A stretch of DNA of 64,000 nt from an uncultured Bacteriovoracaceae bacterium (GTDB lineage: Bacteria > Bdellovibrionota > Bacteriovoracia > Bacteriovoracales > Bacteriovoracaceae). Below are positions 56,157-63,957 of this stretch, piece by piece; the stretch's first letter is position 1, and every line of letters begins with the position of its first letter. Both the position numbers and the translations under genes were made by a program. The stretch covers positions 1-64,000 of the forward strand of contig CALIJZ010000028.1 in assembly GCA_938017795.1 (NCBI GenBank), read 5' to 3'. Under the pieces are notes generated by a model. The model was not told the DNA's origin and searched no databases. It worked only from the letters and a program-made list of their open reading frames with translations.

Positions 56157-57701
56157 ATGAATAAACTACTTTTTTTTCTTTTACTACTTTCTTCGAAATA
56201 TTCTTATTCTCAAACATATAAAGTACCAGATCTTTTATTAAGAAACATTTCAATCATAAATGTTCAAAACGGAAAGATATTAAAGAATAAAACTTTACTT
56301 CTTAGAGATGGGTACATAGTTGATATTAAAGATGTCAATTCAAAATGGAATCTTTCAAAAAAGGTTAAAACTATTAATAGTTCTGGTAAATTCTTAATAC
56401 CGGGCTTAATGGATGCTCATGTTCACCTGGCTGGTACTCATAGTCCTGAAAGACGAGGAAGAAAATTTCTTCACGATGATTTAAAACTTTTCTTAGTCAA
56501 CGGGGTCACTAGTATTCGAAATATGAAAAGTTTCGCAAGTGAAGTAACTCTTGCAAATAAAATCAAAAAAAGACAACTTTTAGCTCCTAATCTTTTTGTA
56601 GCAACTCCAGCTCTAGATAATAGAAAAGATATTGATTTTGGTGAAAAAGATTTTCAATGTTGGGATACATGGTCAAATTGTTCAATAGTTAATAAGAAAG
56701 GAGCTTTGGCCCTAATGGATCGATTTGAAAAGGTCGGTTTTGATATAGTTAAACTAAGAGAACCTCTAACCAATGAGATGGCACTTTTTCTGGTCGAACT
56801 TGCTAAAACAAAAAAAATGCAAATCGCAGGTCATATCTCAGAAGGAAGTTTTTATCCAAAAGTCTTGAGCAGAAATATTTTTGACTCTATAGAACATAGT
56901 TACCATTATCGCTACCTTGAAAGTGAAAAATCTCCTTTTAAAAAACTGGAAGCAGGCAAAGATTATCCTCTCTATACCTTATTGCACATGTTTCACTTAG
57001 ATAAATTAAAAACACTTCGTTTTTTTAAGTATATTCACTCTGATTTTAATGGATATTTTACTCCAACCCTTTTTATGGCAGAAATTTTTGCTAATGTACT
57101 TACTGCTCCTCTAAATGCGAAAAATATTCAAGGGAGTCAGTATATAGATAAATGTACAATTGATGACGTCAACAAAGTATATCAACAGCGATACCAGAAT
57201 AAACTCGTAAGAAAGTTTAATTCTTATAAAGGAAAAAATAGTTATCTGAAAGCTTTAAAGAAAACACGAGAACTTAATCAGAAAATGCATTTTGCTGGGG
57301 CTAAGTTTGTAGCTGGAACTGATGCTAATGTTCCTGGCGTTTGGCCTGGTTTTTCTCTACATGCAGAACTTAAAGCTCTTACTAAAGCTGGATTGAGTAA
57401 CTTATCTGCTTTACAGTCTGCTACTATCAATGCAGCAAAACTCATGAAGAAAAAAAAATCAGGCTTCATAAAAAAAGGCTATAAGGCTGATTTAGTCATT
57501 TTGAATGCAAATCCTTTAAAAGATATCTCACACAGTAAAAATATTTTTGGGGTGATCAGAGATGGGGTCTATATAAATAAAAGAAAAATAGATATTATCT
57601 ATGAAAAAATTAAAAAAAGAGCATCACAGCACCAATGTAGCTCAAATAAGAAAACTGGAAAAAGAGTTGAGAAGTTTAGGGTCTTCCATCATCACTTCTA
57701 G
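56157..57701 (+). CDS. Exported amidohydrolase (imidazolonepropionase-like/prolidase-like)
   Basis: 514 residues with a signal peptide (MNKLLFFLLLLSSKYSYS). Metal ligands are visible: FLIPGLMDAHVHLAG (HxH), IVKLRE (Lys region), IAGHISEG and SIEHSYHYR (His), FVAGTDANVPGVWPGF (Asp). The C-terminal KKGYKADLVILNANPLKDI is the usual beta-sandwich. Such secreted enzymes cut dipeptides or cyclic amides. It ends in a His-rich tail. It has no repeat directly on either side; unit R7-R8 is long and mixed. Confidence 0.87.
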   Translation: MNKLLFFLLLLSSKYSYSQTYKVPDLLLRNISIINVQNGKILKNKTLLLRDGYIVDIKDVNSKWNLSKKVKTINSSGKFLIPGLMDAHVHLAGTHSPERRGRKFLHDDLKLFLVNGVTSIRNMKSFASEVTLANKIKKRQLLAPNLFVATPALDNRKDIDFGEKDFQCWDTWSNCSIVNKKGALALMDRFEKVGFDIVKLREPLTNEMALFLVELAKTKKMQIAGHISEGSFYPKVLSRNIFDSIEHSYHYRYLESEKSPFKKLEAGKDYPLYTLLHMFHLDKLKTLRFFKYIHSDFNGYFTPTLFMAEIFANVLTAPLNAKNIQGSQYIDKCTIDDVNKVYQQRYQNKLVRKFNSYKGKNSYLKALKKTRELNQKMHFAGAKFVAGTDANVPGVWPGFSLHAELKALTKAGLSNLSALQSATINAAKLMKKKKSGFIKKGYKADLVILNANPLKDISHSKNIFGVIRDGVYINKRKIDIIYEKIKKRASQHQCSSNKKTGKRVEKFRVFHHHF

Positions 57702-57745
57702 AGATTTATAAAATTCTGGATTTTTTCAAAAAACTACGAATAATT

Positions 57746-57775
57746 CAAAAAATGAGGAGGTAATTTCATTTTTTG
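57746..57775 (+). terminator. Hairpin after the amidohydrolase gene
   Basis: CAAAAAATGA (57746-57755) pairs with TCATTTTTTG (57766-57775), flanked by AATT on both sides; 44 bp after the stop. A/T-rich stem, so only moderate support. Confidence 0.45.
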
Positions 57776-58013
57776 GGAATTGTTGATTTTACAAATATCA
57801 GAGAAGCGATTATTACTCATATTCACTCAGCTAAAAATAAATCGACCCGATTCTAGATATTTGCAGCAATACTGGCCAATCTGAACATTTCATCTCCCAG
57901 AAAAAATTAATTAAGTTGTCAGCCATTTTTCCAATATAAATAAGTATGAAATTTTCATCAGATTTTGGTGTTAAAAAATCAGGTGTCATGGAAGTACAGG
58001 GATTTTAGGACAT
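57776..58013. other. Intergenic stretch without recognised gene
   Basis: Spacer of about 240 bp between the two hairpins. No ORF with RBS and no intact array repeat was found on either strand. Confidence 0.35.
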
Positions 58014-58042
58014 AAAAAAACTCGGGGAGGATGTCCCGAGTT
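58014..58042 (-). terminator. Rho-independent terminator of the minus-strand broken gene
   Basis: AACTCGGG (58019-58026) pairs with CCCGAGTT (58035-58042). On the minus strand the stem is followed by a run of T, the typical terminator form. Confidence 0.75.
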
Positions 58043-58093
58043 CAAATATTTTCAAGTGCTATAGAACTAAGTGTTTTGTGAAAGTCACTACTA

Positions 58094-58753
58094 TCATGAG
58101 GAGAGATCCCCAGCTATTTTTAGAAGCTTTGCTTTTGACTCAAGCATTAATCTATACTCAAAAAACTTGTGCCTTTCTGACAGATCTGGATTATTTTTCT
58201 TAATTCTCTCAAAATTTTTTTCTATTTCTGACTTTAATGAAGTGATTTTCTTTCTAGATTTATTCCAAATACCTTGATCAGTAATCCTTTCTAAGAGCGA
58301 AGTATGGATAGCGATTTCTAATAATGAGTTTTCTCTTATAAAAAGAGATTTTTTTAAATATGACAAATAACTATTCAGGATAGATTTTTTCGCTCTCTTG
58401 TCTAGATCTTTCAAGTCTGAGATTGCGGCTTTAGATAGTTCAAATTCACTAAATAAGTGGCAACCATCTAGTTCTTTGCTATATAACTAGTTGAATTTAA
58501 ATCGATTATAAACGGGCATTTTTTCTTTTAAGCTAGATAGACTATTAAAAAAAGGTGCTCTCTTATTGTTATTCTTGATCTTATAAGATCTTTCTAGATC
58601 GACCGATTCCTTCTCATTCAGCTTGATAAAAGAGCTAACCACTAATTTCGATAAGAGAGTGTCGCATTTCTTTTTCTCTTTTATCGCTATCTCTTGATAG
58701 TTGATATTATTTCCAAAAGCTGAAATAGCAAAAATGTAAAAGATAAGTTTCAT
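58094..58753 (-). pseudogene. Exported protein gene interrupted by an in-frame amber codon
   Basis: One continuous minus-strand frame begins at ATG 58753 with a signal peptide (MKLIFYIFAISAFG) and runs to TGA at 58094. It is broken only by TAG at 58489-58487. The upstream part is 88 codons; downstream, the frame continues LYSKELDGCHLFSEFELSKAAISDLKDLDKRA and on through a helical tail. The product would be about 218 residues, helical and Lys/Leu-rich. It is either a recently inactivated gene, a sequencing error, or a readthrough case. It has its own terminator. No family recognised. Confidence 0.7.
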
Positions 58754-58911
58754 TATTTTCCTTTTTTAAGGTTATCTAAAAGATTCTACGAGCATCCATA
58801 TAAAAACGATTCGAAGAGCAAGTGCAATTCACATTAAGTTTACATTCTACTTTCGATCTGCTCGGTCAATAGTGGAAACTATCCAATAAACCCCTCTGAC
58901 ACGTCTCGTAA

Positions 58912-59091
58912 GCTACTGATAAATTAAAATCTAAATTTAACAGATATTTAGATCCAGAACAACAAAGGAAACTAATCAAGATCTTGATTAGCAAGATTGA
59001 AGTAGATTCAACATCAGTGACTATTCATTTTTTTATAGGAGAGAAGCATATAGCAAGAGGAGCTAGTAAAACCAGATCATCAAAAAAATAA
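58912..59091 (+). pseudogene. C-terminal remnant of a site-specific serine recombinase
   Basis: An open frame without a start codon follows a stop at 58909-58911 and ends at TAA 59089-59091. It reads NRYLDPEQQRKLIKILISK then IEVDSTSVTIHFFIGEKHI. This resembles the end of large serine recombinases, where a Glu/Gln/Arg-rich helix leads into an I-(E/V)-V-x3-V-x-I-x-F/Y strand. No catalytic domain is left in the window. It lies 30 bp before repeat R8. The call is by eye and moderate. Confidence 0.5.
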
Positions 59092-59121
59092 TCTTGAAAA
59101 GTGTTCGACTAATTTGATAAA

Positions 59122-59152
59122 TGGCGGGGGCAATGGGTCGCGTTTAGAACTC
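59122..59152 (+). repeat. tRNA-tail-like array repeat R8
   Basis: TGGCGGGGGCAATGGG then TCGCGTTTAGAACTC; exact consensus core. Confidence 0.9.
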
Positions 59153-59198
59153 TTATGTGTTGCCTGAACTATGTTCAGTGTGACAGTGCTTTGCTAGA

Positions 59199-59627
59199 AT
59201 GAATCAAATGACTGACATGATTATTTTATCCTGTGTTATAATAGCACTTACCCTTCTTTTTAAAGTTAAAAGGAGAGCTGACTTTAAAAGAAAACTTGTT
59301 GAGTTCAATGGAAGGGTCTTTCTTTTTTATAATAATAGAAGTGAGTTAATTAATTTATTCGAGGGCGATCTTAACGGGAAATTAGTTTCTTCAGTGAAGC
59401 CGATCCTGCTGGAGGGGCGAACTGCGTTGTGCGGTAAAGAAAATAAAGAATTTTTTAAAAAATTACTGTGGGATTTAAGAAAGTACAAGAAGTTCCCTCA
59501 TCTAGTGAAAATCGAAAATGGTAAGATTATCGAAAATTCTATCAACAATCTTACTTATAATATAATTAATGGGACTCAAAGTCTAAACGAGCTTATTGAT
59601 TTGATTAATAAATTTCCTGGAAGATAG
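59199..59627 (+). CDS. Membrane-anchored protein of unknown function (cassette R8-R9)
   Basis: 142 residues. One N-terminal helix (DMIILSCVIIALTLLF) followed by a basic stretch, so N-out/C-in anchoring is likely. The soluble part is mixed alpha/beta with no recognised domain. TTGCTAGAAT just upstream looks like an extended -10, so the unit may carry its own promoter. The NUDIX gene begins 10 bp after its stop. Confidence 0.55.
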   Translation: MNQMTDMIILSCVIIALTLLFKVKRRADFKRKLVEFNGRVFLFYNNRSELINLFEGDLNGKLVSSVKPILLEGRTALCGKENKEFFKKLLWDLRKYKKFPHLVKIENGKIIENSINNLTYNIINGTQSLNELIDLINKFPGR

Positions 59628-59637
59628 CGATCGAGGA

Positions 59638-60039
59638 ATGGAAGTTGTTAAGAAAGTATTAGCGTATATTTATAGAAATCCAGAGGAAGTATTAGTATTT
59701 AATCATCTTTTGTATCCTGAAGTAAGTCCCCAAGTAATCTGTGGGACAGTCGAAGAAAGTGAAGGATTAGAAGAAGCAGTTCTTAGAGAAATTTTTGAAG
59801 AATCAGGATTAAGGCTGAAGAATCCAGCACTTTTGAAAACAGCGTCTTATATTAGAAAGGATTTAAACCAATTGCATGAAAGAAATATTTTTGAATTGTT
59901 TGATGTAAACTTACCTGACAAATGGAAACATGTCGTAAGCTCAGGAGAGGAAGATCAAGGAATGGAATTTGAGTTTTATTGGCTAAGCACTAATGAAGCA
60001 AAACTAAAACTAGTTGGTGAGATGGGATTATATTTATAA
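59638..60039 (+). CDS. NUDIX hydrolase (cassette R8-R9)
   Basis: 133 residues. The Nudix box is complete: GTVEESEGLEEAVLREIFEESGL fits G-x5-E-x7-R-E-U-x-E-E-x-G-U. It hydrolyses a nucleoside diphosphate linked to another moiety; substrate unknown. It starts 10 bp after the membrane protein, so both probably share a transcript. Stop 19 bp before R9. Confidence 0.92.
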   Translation: MEVVKKVLAYIYRNPEEVLVFNHLLYPEVSPQVICGTVEESEGLEEAVLREIFEESGLRLKNPALLKTASYIRKDLNQLHERNIFELFDVNLPDKWKHVVSSGEEDQGMEFEFYWLSTNEAKLKLVGEMGLYL

Positions 60040-60058
60040 ATATTGAGAAAATAAAGAA

Positions 60059-60090
60059 GTTGGCAGGAGCAATGGGTTGAGTTTAGAACT
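60059..60090 (+). repeat. tRNA-tail-like array repeat R9
   Basis: GTTGGCAGGAGCAATGGG then TTGAGTTTAGAACT. Confidence 0.85.
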
Positions 60091-60179
60091 TGCATTATGT
60101 CAAAATCTAAACTTGAGGTTGCTCTTTAAATTGCAAGAGGAGCGAGATAATATTATTAGGTGAAACAAAAGGAATAAGA

Positions 60180-60683
60180 ATGAATATTATATTATTGTCT
60201 GTGGGGCTCTTTATTAGTTCTTGTGCAGGTTTGAAGACATATGATGTAAAGAAAAAATATGATTCATCGCAGATTGCTTGGTCAAAATCAAAAGGGACAT
60301 CAGTCATTTCTGGTGAAGCATTCTTATTAAAGAAACTTGATGGAAGCATAGTAACATGTGCAGGACAAAACGTAATGCTGACAGCAAGGTCTGACTATTC
60401 AAATGAAAGGTTTGCAATTCTTTATGGTTTTGAGGAAGACGCATATGGAAAAACCTTTACACCTAAGCCTGTACAATTGTCTGGAGCTCCTTCAGAGTAC
60501 TTTTCGGATAAAAAAATAAAAAAATGTAATTCGAAAGGAGAATTTTCTTTTACGCAAGTTCCCAATGGAAAGTACTTCCTAGAAGCGCGAGTGTGGTGGG
60601 GAGGAGATTTAGGAGAAACCTTAATGCAATTAATCGATATTAATAAGGAAAATCAGACAGTCAAAGTTCAACTGAACCAATAA
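60180..60683 (+). CDS. Lipoprotein with possible carboxypeptidase-regulatory-like fold (cassette R9-R10)
   Basis: 167 residues, lipobox LFISSCAGL. The later part KKCNSKGEFSFTQVPNGKYFLEARVWWGG has the G-x-F-x-F-x2-(V/L)-P-x-G-x-Y pattern of CarboxypepD_reg-like beta-sandwiches, which often bind or display. A Cys (IVTCAG) pairs possibly with KKCNS. Only gene of its unit; stop 26 bp before R10. Confidence 0.68.
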   Translation: MNIILLSVGLFISSCAGLKTYDVKKKYDSSQIAWSKSKGTSVISGEAFLLKKLDGSIVTCAGQNVMLTARSDYSNERFAILYGFEEDAYGKTFTPKPVQLSGAPSEYFSDKKIKKCNSKGEFSFTQVPNGKYFLEARVWWGGDLGETLMQLIDINKENQTVKVQLNQ

Positions 60684-60709
60684 AGATAACCTTGATAAAT
60701 AATGAAAAA

Positions 60710-60742
60710 GTTGGCGGGGGCAATGGGTCGCGTTTAGAACTC
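60710..60742 (+). repeat. tRNA-tail-like array repeat R10 (consensus copy)
   Basis: GTTGGCGGGGGCAATGGG then TCGCGTTTAGAACTC; 33 bp, taken as the consensus. Confidence 0.92.
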
Positions 60743-60791
60743 AGCTTAAACCTTAATTGCCAATTATTTCTTTCGAGGGGACAATAATCAA

Positions 60792-61178
60792 ATGAAAAAA
60801 AGCCCTCTCTTAATTGTAACCTTTATGAGTATTGTTTACGCAATCTACACAAAGAATAGCTCGAATCCTTTTGTCTTTGGAAGTTTTAACTTTTATTCAG
60901 CGTTTTCCATGGAGCATGTTCTGGGCTCTTTGTTTAAGTTTAAACATATAGTTCATTATGCAATTACTTATTTACTGGCTGTTTATGCATTTGGATTTAA
61001 GGGAAATCAATTGAAAATAATCGGTTGTTGTTTCTTTTTAGGGCTTTTCATTGAAGTTCTTCAAGGTTTTGTACCATCAAGAGGAGCTTCTTTTACTGAT
61101 CTATTACCTAATGTTCTCGGGATTGTGCTTGGGGCTCTACTTCTTCAAGTTATGCGAGTTTTGAAGTTGGAGAGTTAA
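60792..61178 (+). CDS. VanZ-like family membrane protein (cassette R10-R11)
   Basis: 128 residues with about four hydrophobic segments. KHIVHYAITYLLAVYAFG and FIEVLQGFVPSRGASFTDLLPNVLGIVLGALL are the VanZ signature (E-x-x-Q-x-F-x-x-x-R-x-x-x-x-x-D). VanZ relatives change sensitivity to some glycopeptide and lipopeptide antibiotics in Firmicutes, but most members are uncharacterised. Only gene of its unit, stop 4 bp before R11. Confidence 0.9.
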   Translation: MKKSPLLIVTFMSIVYAIYTKNSSNPFVFGSFNFYSAFSMEHVLGSLFKFKHIVHYAITYLLAVYAFGFKGNQLKIIGCCFFLGLFIEVLQGFVPSRGASFTDLLPNVLGIVLGALLLQVMRVLKLES

Positions 61179-61182
61179 AAAA

Positions 61183-61215
61183 GTTGGCGGGGGCAATGGG
61201 TCGCGTTTAGAAATC
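61183..61215 (+). repeat. tRNA-tail-like array repeat R11
   Basis: GTTGGCGGGGGCAATGGG then TCGCGTTTAGAAATC; differs from R10 at one position (A for C). Confidence 0.92.
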
Positions 61216-61286
61216 ATTTACCTACTTTCATGAAAAGATAAGTGGAAAGTTAGTAAATTATTGTTTTTTTTCTTATACAATGAATC

Positions 61287-61829
61287 ATGTCGAATTTTTA
61301 TCAGGAACTTCCTATATTTGAAACACAAAGGCTTATTATGCGACCTTTAGTTGAGAGTGACTTTGAGCACATGCGTAAGCTTGAAACCGAAGAAAGTGTA
61401 GTTAAATATCTTGGAAATGGAGAAATTAGAACAGAAGAAGAGACAAGGTATTATTTAAACAAGCATCTAAATGATTATAGAAAGTATGGATTAGGACTTT
61501 ATGCAGTCGAAGAGAAAGAAAGCAACATCTTTATTGGACGATCAGGCTTAATCCCTTGGGTTTTAGATAAAGTAAATAAACCTCTTTGGGAAATTGGTTA
61601 TACCTTAAGAAAAGAGAGTTGGGGCAAGGGATATGCAACTGAACTAGCGTCACACCTTAAGAGTTGGGCCGAAAGTAATCTTGATACAGACTTTGTTGTG
61701 AGCTTGATTCACCCTGAGAACAAAGCTTCTATCAATGTTGCAAAGAAGATTGGGATGGATTTTTGGAAAAAAATTAAAATAAATAATTATGAATGTGACG
61801 GCTATAGAATCAAGTTTCACAAGGGATGA
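61287..61829 (+). CDS. GNAT acetyltransferase, RimJ/RimL-like (cassette R11-R12)
   Basis: 180 residues. FETQRLIMRPLVESDFEHM opens the RimL-type domain. EIGYTLRKESWGKGYATELASHLKSWAE contains the acetyl-CoA loop (W-G-x-G-x-A). SLIHPENKASINVAKKIGMDFWKK is motif B. It probably acetylates a protein N-terminus or small amine. A TATACAAT box just upstream suggests a promoter within the unit. Only gene of its unit, stop 10 bp before R12. Confidence 0.92.
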   Translation: MSNFYQELPIFETQRLIMRPLVESDFEHMRKLETEESVVKYLGNGEIRTEEETRYYLNKHLNDYRKYGLGLYAVEEKESNIFIGRSGLIPWVLDKVNKPLWEIGYTLRKESWGKGYATELASHLKSWAESNLDTDFVVSLIHPENKASINVAKKIGMDFWKKIKINNYECDGYRIKFHKG

Positions 61830-61839
61830 TACGAAAGGT

Positions 61840-61872
61840 GTTGGCGTGGGCAATGGGTCGCGTTTAGAACTC
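61840..61872 (+). repeat. tRNA-tail-like array repeat R12
   Basis: GTTGGCGTGGGCAATGGG then TCGCGTTTAGAACTC. The bases before it (AAAGGT) are the same as those before the tRNA 3' end (AAAGGT). Confidence 0.9.
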
Positions 61873-61936
61873 ATTTCCTCAATTAAAGAAATTCACTTGA
61901 AAGTCCGATTATTAGTTGAAAAAGAGGAGGGCTCAT

Positions 61937-62479
61937 ATGAAGTGTTCAGTATTTGTCATGATTTTAGGCTTAGTGTCTTGTGCTAGTTACCAAGAAATAG
62001 GAAATAGAAAAATTGCAAATGAGCAAGATCTTATAAGTTGTAGCGATCTTAGTTTGGTGGGAGAATATGATTTTTCACATACTCCAGAAAGAGGGGGAGT
62101 TACTATTAACTTTAAGAAAAAATTTGAAAAATCTATGATTCCTAGAACTAATATTTTAGGTTTTAAGGTAAGTGTTGATGATATTGATATTAGAAGAAAA
62201 GACGGTTCTCCTTTGGATAAACAGATGAAGGTCAGTGGAGAAAGTTCTCTTGAGGATTTCTATTCAAGTCATCCTTATACATCATTGGTAAGTGGTAATG
62301 GTACTGAAGAGGGTTGTGCGATCGTTTATTGGAGCAAAACAAGAGATGGCTATTTTGAGGCAGATGACTCATCCCTTACTTATATTACGGAGCTTTTTGA
62401 TGATGGAAGTTTTTGGGTTGGAGATCAAATCTCAGAAAGTCCTAGTCGTATGCGTATATCTCTATTTAAAAAAAATTGA
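61937..62479 (+). CDS. Lipoprotein, paralogue of the lipoprotein at 55387 (cassette R12-R13)
   Basis: 180 residues from MKCSVFVMILGLVSCASYQ, with GAGGGCTCAT before ATG 61937; the longer frame to 61916 is not needed. Lipobox LVSC. Segments LISCSDLSLVGEYDF and GCAIVYWSK parallel those of the 55387 protein. Beta-rich. Only gene of its unit, 31 bp before R13. Function unknown. Confidence 0.68.
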   Translation: MKCSVFVMILGLVSCASYQEIGNRKIANEQDLISCSDLSLVGEYDFSHTPERGGVTINFKKKFEKSMIPRTNILGFKVSVDDIDIRRKDGSPLDKQMKVSGESSLEDFYSSHPYTSLVSGNGTEEGCAIVYWSKTRDGYFEADDSSLTYITELFDDGSFWVGDQISESPSRMRISLFKKN

Positions 62480-62510
62480 TCAGTGTGTGAATGTTGTTGA
62501 TTTCAATAAA

Positions 62511-62540
62511 TTGCGGGGGCAATGAGTCGTGTTTAGAACC
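62511..62540 (+). repeat. tRNA-tail-like array repeat R13
   Basis: TTGCGGGGGCAATGAG then TCGTGTTTAGAACC; several substitutions. Confidence 0.85.
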
Positions 62541-62589
62541 AATCTGTACTGCAAACGCAAAGAAATCTTAGTAGTTAATAGCGAGTGTC

Positions 62590-63360
62590 TCAGTGGGGTA
62601 AAAACATAAATAGTCTCAATGTTCCAAGGTTTAGCACCAGCGGAGCAGGAAGAATAATTACTATCCAACAGAAGATGGTTTTGAAATTAAGCGAAGTATT
62701 TTTAAGGAGCCTTGTTTCAATAAAACTACCAATAAACTGAATAAAGAAATATAAAAACATAGATCCGAACAAGCTCTTTTGATAGATGAGATATAATGGG
62801 ACATTTACGATAATTTCATGGATAAAAGCGGAAATAAAGAAAGAGGCAAAGCTTCCTAACGCAGGATTTGAGAATCTGCTAAATATATGTTCTCGGAACC
62901 AGTCGGAAAAAAAGGTGTTCCAGCGCTTACCCCAAAATTGTTTTAAAGAAGTTGATTTAAATATATCTTGATGAACAGCAGGAAGGTAAGACCAATCTTT
63001 CAAAGATAGCAACTGAAGAATTCTTCCGAAGCAATTAGTTAATATAAAAAAAGGAATGATTGCCACATAAGAATTGATTATCCAATTATTAGAAAAAAAG
63101 ATTTTTTCTTTAAAGCTGTAAATAATCACTAATAGAAGTGCTTGAGGCAAGATGACTTTAATTAGATCCCACACATCATTTTTAGAAAACATACGACCCT
63201 TCAGAAGGGTTGAATAATCTGGAGTTGGTCCTAATAGAAAAAACTTTAGTTTATTGCTAGCAGGTATTTCTTTTAACGTTAATACTGAGCAGGCTTTCAT
63301 CGCAACTCCAACACAAGCAAGAAGAGCAAGGTAGAGATAAGTGATATTAGAAAAGATCAT
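62590..63360 (-). CDS. MBOAT/wax-synthase-like membrane acyltransferase (cassette R13-R14)
   Basis: 256 residues, about seven hydrophobic segments. LKQFWGKRWNTFFSDWFREHIF is the wax-synthase/MBOAT_2 block (S-x-x-F-W-x-R-R-W). FISAFIHEIIVNVPLYLIY carries the conserved His of MBOAT enzymes. Likely transfers an acyl chain to an alcohol or a glycan hydroxyl. Only gene of its unit: stop 49 bp after R13 and start 51 bp before R14, on the minus strand. Confidence 0.78.
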   Translation of the reverse strand: MIFSNITYLYLALLACVGVAMKACSVLTLKEIPASNKLKFFLLGPTPDYSTLLKGRMFSKNDVWDLIKVILPQALLLVIIYSFKEKIFFSNNWIINSYVAIIPFFILTNCFGRILQLLSLKDWSYLPAVHQDIFKSTSLKQFWGKRWNTFFSDWFREHIFSRFSNPALGSFASFFISAFIHEIIVNVPLYLIYQKSLFGSMFLYFFIQFIGSFIETRLLKNTSLNFKTIFCWIVIILPAPLVLNLGTLRLFMFLPH

Positions 63361-63411
63361 ATTTAAAGAGTACTAATAACTGAAAGTAATGTGCAAGTTT
63401 TAATAGTAAAA

Positions 63412-63444
63412 GTTGGCGGGAGCAATGGGACGTGTTTAGAACTC
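63412..63444 (+). repeat. tRNA-tail-like array repeat R14 (tRNA-proximal)
   Basis: GTTGGCGGGAGCAATGGG then ACGTGTTTAGAACTC. Matches the tRNA-Asp 3' end at 16 of the first 21 positions from TGG, more than the consensus copy (15). Confidence 0.9.
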
Positions 63445-63504
63445 ATCTAAATCAAGCCTGACTCGCAACTTATAAGTATATGCTGCGAGTTAAAATACAA
63501 TGTT

Positions 63505-63825
63505 TTAGTAAAAAAGAACTCTTGCTCGAAGAGAATAGCTTTTTTCGTCATCAACTGAATGGCTTAAAACGTAATTTGAAGTTCTGTCTAGTCCTTCAAT
63601 TTTTACGATCGTCCCAAGTTCTTTAGATAATTGTTTTTTTAGTTGAGCTACTTTGCAAGTAAACTCTGCATCAGTTGAAGGATCGGAGTCTGAAGTTTCA
63701 AGACACTCTACAGTTGCATTGATTTCTACTATTTTCAAACTTTGTTCAGTTTTAGTTATAGAGAAATCTGAAGCACTAGAAAGGCAAGTTCCCAAGATGG
63801 CAGCTATAATTAATGATTTTTTCAT
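63505..63825 (-). CDS. Exported protein of unknown function (cassette R14-tRNA)
   Basis: 106 residues, signal peptide MKKSLIIAAILGTCLSSAS. The mature part has Cys at VECLETS and FTCKVA, probably one disulfide, and a beta-rich C-terminus (YSLRARVLFY). AAAGGAAAATGT precedes the start. It is the newest-position unit, between the last repeat and the intact tRNA. No family recognised. Confidence 0.6.
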   Translation of the reverse strand: MKKSLIIAAILGTCLSSASDFSITKTEQSLKIVEINATVECLETSDSDPSTDAEFTCKVAQLKKQLSKELGTIVKIEGLDRTSNYVLSHSVDDEKSYSLRARVLFY

Positions 63826-63957
63826 ACATTTTCCTTTTGTTATTATTCATTATGAATATTTTTGTATTGAGGTTTATTAGTAAAAAATATTAGATAAAAC
63901 GAGTTAAGATTAGATTAAGACGAATTTAGTGAAAAATATTCATGGATTTAAAGGTGT

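Noticed and set aside
45365-63957. Classical integron attC sites
   Set aside because: Standard attC sites run from RYYYAAC to GTTRRRY and are 57 bp or longer with a folded bottom strand. Here the element is 30-33 bp, has GTT at the left and AAC at the right, and does not form a comparable stem. No integron integrase is present.
45365-63957. CRISPR-like spaced repeats
   Set aside because: The spacers are 0.5 to 5 kb and hold genes, and no cas genes are present.
45365-63957. Repeats as transcription terminators or REP elements
   Set aside because: The copies are single-orientation, lack a stem of useful length and have no T-run. They also mark unit borders regardless of gene direction, which terminators would not.
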